A DNA stretch of 64,000 nucleotides from JACKBC01 sp041391125 (GTDB lineage: Bacteria; Chloroflexota; Anaerolineae; Caldilineales; Caldilineaceae), in NCBI GenBank assembly GCA_041391125.1, contig JAWKON010000043.1, positions 1 through 64,000 of the forward strand. The letters are read 5' to 3'. The position numbers and the translations under genes were made by a program. The notes beneath the pieces are model-generated. The model saw nothing but the letters and a program-made list of their open reading frames with translations, ran no database searches and was not told the origin of the DNA. Within the stretch, counting starts at the first letter, position 1. Each line of letters starts with the position of its first letter. Positions 62,219-64,000 of this stretch are shown piece by piece.

Positions 62219-62848
62219 ATGCGCTTTGAAAATCCATTTGCCAAAGTCGAGCGTTTGAAACGCGTTAAAAATGTGCCGGCCGATAGCCAAGACAAACGAG
62301 TGCCGCCGGGCCAGTTTGTCACAAGTCGATTTCCCGTGTTGCACTATGGCAACACACCCTATTACGCCACGCTAGATCATTGGAAATTACGCGTCTTTGG
62401 TCTGGTTCACAAGGAATTGAGCTTTACGTGGGATGATATATTGGGGTTGCCCACGCAGACGCAGACCGTTGACATTCATTGCGTAACACGCTGGAGCAAA
62501 TTGGACACGACCTGGACGGGCATCGCTTGGCGCGACTTTTTAAAGCTAGTCGACATAAAGCCTGAAGCCACCCATTTGATGGCCCATTGTGAGGGTAACT
62601 TTACAACAAATATTGCGCTTGACGTGTTGGATGATGATGACACCATGCTGGCTTATCTTTATGATGGGGAACCGTTAGAGCCTGATCATGGATATCCGCT
62701 GCGTTTGCTTGTTCCCCAAAAGTACTTTTGGAAAAGCGCCAAATGGTTACGCGGGCTGGAATTTATGGCTGGCGATAAGCCGGGCTTCTGGGAAGATGCG
62801 GGATACCACATGGAGGGTGACCCCTGGTTGGAAGAACGGTTCAGATGA
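62219..62848 (+). CDS. Sulfite-oxidase-like molybdopterin oxidoreductase
   Basis: ATG 62219 with AAAGGG upstream. 209 residues. Oxidored_molyb domain: WKLRVFGLVHKELSFTWDDI, LGLPTQTQTVDIHCVTRWSK with the Mo-ligand Cys91 (HCVTRWS), THLMAHCEGNFTTNIALDVL, EPLEPDHGYPLRLLVPQKYF (pyranopterin contact) and SAKWLRGLEFM. No signal peptide, so probably cytoplasmic. Family members reduce or oxidise sulfur or methionine sulfoxide species. It is followed after one base by the TrkH gene. Confidence 0.88.
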   Translation: MRFENPFAKVERLKRVKNVPADSQDKRVPPGQFVTSRFPVLHYGNTPYYATLDHWKLRVFGLVHKELSFTWDDILGLPTQTQTVDIHCVTRWSKLDTTWTGIAWRDFLKLVDIKPEATHLMAHCEGNFTTNIALDVLDDDDTMLAYLYDGEPLEPDHGYPLRLLVPQKYFWKSAKWLRGLEFMAGDKPGFWEDAGYHMEGDPWLEERFR

Positions 62849-62849
62849 C

Positions 62850-64000
62850 ATGAAAATTTCCAGACGCGTGGGCTTGCTAGACGCGCTTGAATTTTTCCGG
62901 CGTCATCGTTCATTGTCGCCTGCACAGTTGATTTCCATTTCATTTGCTGCTGCCATCGGCATCGGTGCGCTGTTGTTGATGTTGCCCATTGCCCATAGCG
63001 GCGCGACCGCAATAACGCCCGTTGACGCGCTGTTCACATCAACCAGCGCCGTCTGCGTAACGGGATTGATCGTGGTCGATACTGGTGCGGCCTTTAGCGA
63101 TTTTGGAAAAGTGGTCATATTGCTGCTGATCCAAGCAGGCGGCCTTGGCATAATGACGTTGGGTACGATTTTGGCTTTGGCAAGCGGGCGACGCATCGGC
63201 TTCCAGGAGCGAATGCGTCTCCAGGCGCAGATCAATTCACTGCATGTAGGAGGTGTGGTTAACCTAATTCGGCGCATCGTGTTTTTTGTGTTCATCATCG
63301 AGTTGGCTGGCGCATTCTTCTTATTTCTGCGATTCAGTCAGATTGAAGGGAACGGGCGCGGCATCTTTTATGCCATTTTTCACAGCGTAAGCGCCTTTAA
63401 TAATGCTGGATTCGCGTTTTATGCCGACAGCTTATCTTCATTTGTGACGGACCCAGTAATTAATGTACCCATTATGGTCCTCATATTGTTAGGCGGCCTC
63501 GGTTTTTCAGTTGTGTTTAATGCACTGGAGCACCTACGCCGGAGACATTTGGCTCCTCTAACCCTGCACAGCAAGATCGTATTGATGACCACTCTTGTTT
63601 TGACGGTAGGTGGATTTCTTCTGCTGGCGATTTTTGAGTGGACCAACTTGCGCACGTTAGGGAATCTGTCGGTGGGCGGAAAGCTAATGGCGGCCATGTT
63701 TCAGTCGGTAACGCCGCGCACAGCTGGATTTAACTCTGTGGATTACGGCGCCATGCGTGGACCGTCGCAGATGCTTACGGTGCTGCTAATGTTCATTGGT
63801 GGCAGCCCGGGTTCTACGGCGGGCGGCATCAAAACAGTGACTTTTTTCCTGCTATTAGGCAGTGCTTGGACGATAAGCAAAGGCGACGATATGCTGAATG
63901 TATTTGGTCGGCGTATTGAATTTGAGCTGGTGATTAAAGCCGGTGTAATTGCGCTGTTTGGAGTTATGATCAGCGGAGCCGCTGTTACCATTATGTCGAT
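62850..64000 (+). CDS. TrkH/KtrB potassium-uptake transporter, 5' part (runs off window)
   Basis: ATG 62850, one base after the previous stop. About 383 residues are visible with no stop. The four P-loop/selectivity segments are complete or nearly so: TSTSAVCVTGLIVV, SVSAFNNAGFAFY, SVTPRTAGFNSVDY and GGSPGSTAGGIKT, each with the central Gly of K+ channels. Helices such as LISISFAAAIGIGALLLMLP support the fold. It takes up K+ with Na+ or H+ and needs a TrkA/KtrA partner, presumably downstream. Not ended in this window. Confidence 0.9.
   Translation, partial: MKISRRVGLLDALEFFRRHRSLSPAQLISISFAAAIGIGALLLMLPIAHSGATAITPVDALFTSTSAVCVTGLIVVDTGAAFSDFGKVVILLLIQAGGLGIMTLGTILALASGRRIGFQERMRLQAQINSLHVGGVVNLIRRIVFFVFIIELAGAFFLFLRFSQIEGNGRGIFYAIFHSVSAFNNAGFAFYADSLSSFVTDPVINVPIMVLILLGGLGFSVVFNALEHLRRRHLAPLTLHSKIVLMTTLVLTVGGFLLLAIFEWTNLRTLGNLSVGGKLMAAMFQSVTPRTAGFNSVDYGAMRGPSQMLTVLLMFIGGSPGSTAGGIKTVTFFLLLGSAWTISKGDDMLNVFGRRIEFELVIKAGVIALFGVMISGAAVTIMS

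Overview
The window looks like a chromosomal segment (GC somewhat above 50% by eye) of a Chloroflexota bacterium, most likely of the Anaerolineae/Caldilineae/Ardenticatenia type. This is inference from gene content: Thr/Pro-rich surface proteins with DUF11-like repeats, several secreted proteins ending in a short LP[IL][VI] tail, Uma2 nucleases, paired VOC/DinB families, and gene boundaries filled with long quasi-palindromes. No rRNA, tRNA, CRISPR array, prophage or transposase was recognised.

Layout. 0-8.4 kb: partial GNAT acetyltransferase, an ABC-F ATPase broken by several indels behind a long leader with two terminator-like hairpins, an AraC-SDR gene pair, a small conserved protein, an NmrA-like protein, a DUF4386 membrane protein, and an AAA/PD-(D/E)XK protein with a premature stop. 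8.6-14.5 kb: a damaged stretch with a SelA-like PLP enzyme, a glucarate-dehydratase-like enolase, an N-terminally truncated surface protein and a SpoU/TrmH methylase, all frame-disrupted or truncated. 14.6-20.3 kb: ABC exporter, Uma2 protein, M20 peptidase (five homopolymer frameshifts) and a lipoprotein. 20.6-31.9 kb: a long co-directional array of small enzymes and orphan proteins (DUF3224, four VOC proteins, BNR propeller, DinB, GyrI-like, DUF1905, isochorismatase, YcaQ-like glycosylase, MmcQ, MoaD-like, DUF1801, DUF6157), with three VOC gene scraps between them. 32-37.3 kb: YceI, a bifunctional homocysteine methyltransferase/MTHFR, an orphan YgiT-like protein and a restriction-modification pair. 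37.4-46.2 kb: HerA-like ATPase, CaiB/BaiF CoA-transferase, secreted beta-helix protein, DUF4037, small membrane protein, DinB, GNAT. 46.2-51 kb: a Dpp/Opp peptide-transport operon and a uracil-DNA glycosylase. 51-55.8 kb: DNA gyrase B carrying a 564-residue intein, and a membrane protein. 56.3-64 kb: MurA, carbamate kinase, then a pentapeptide-repeat/VTC polyphosphate polymerase/DUF4956 operon, a lamin-tail surface protein, a sulfite-oxidase-like molybdoenzyme and the start of a TrkH/KtrB potassium transporter.

Two themes cut across the window. First, many frame breaks sit in homopolymers and would be repaired by a single base, so a good share are probably sequence error rather than decay; the 8.6-14.5 kb stretch is worse and may be truly degraded. 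Second, gene boundaries carry quasi-palindromes whose arms are 7-8 bp tandem repeats; one such repeat has entered an ABC exporter in frame and another supplies the C-terminus of a surface protein.

Most notable loci: the gyrB intein combining a splicing domain, an XRE-type helix-turn-helix and a LAGLIDADG nuclease; MurA with Asp in place of the fosfomycin-target Cys; the six-fold AKGTF expansion in a DUF3224 protein; and the restriction-modification pair with a frame-broken methylase.
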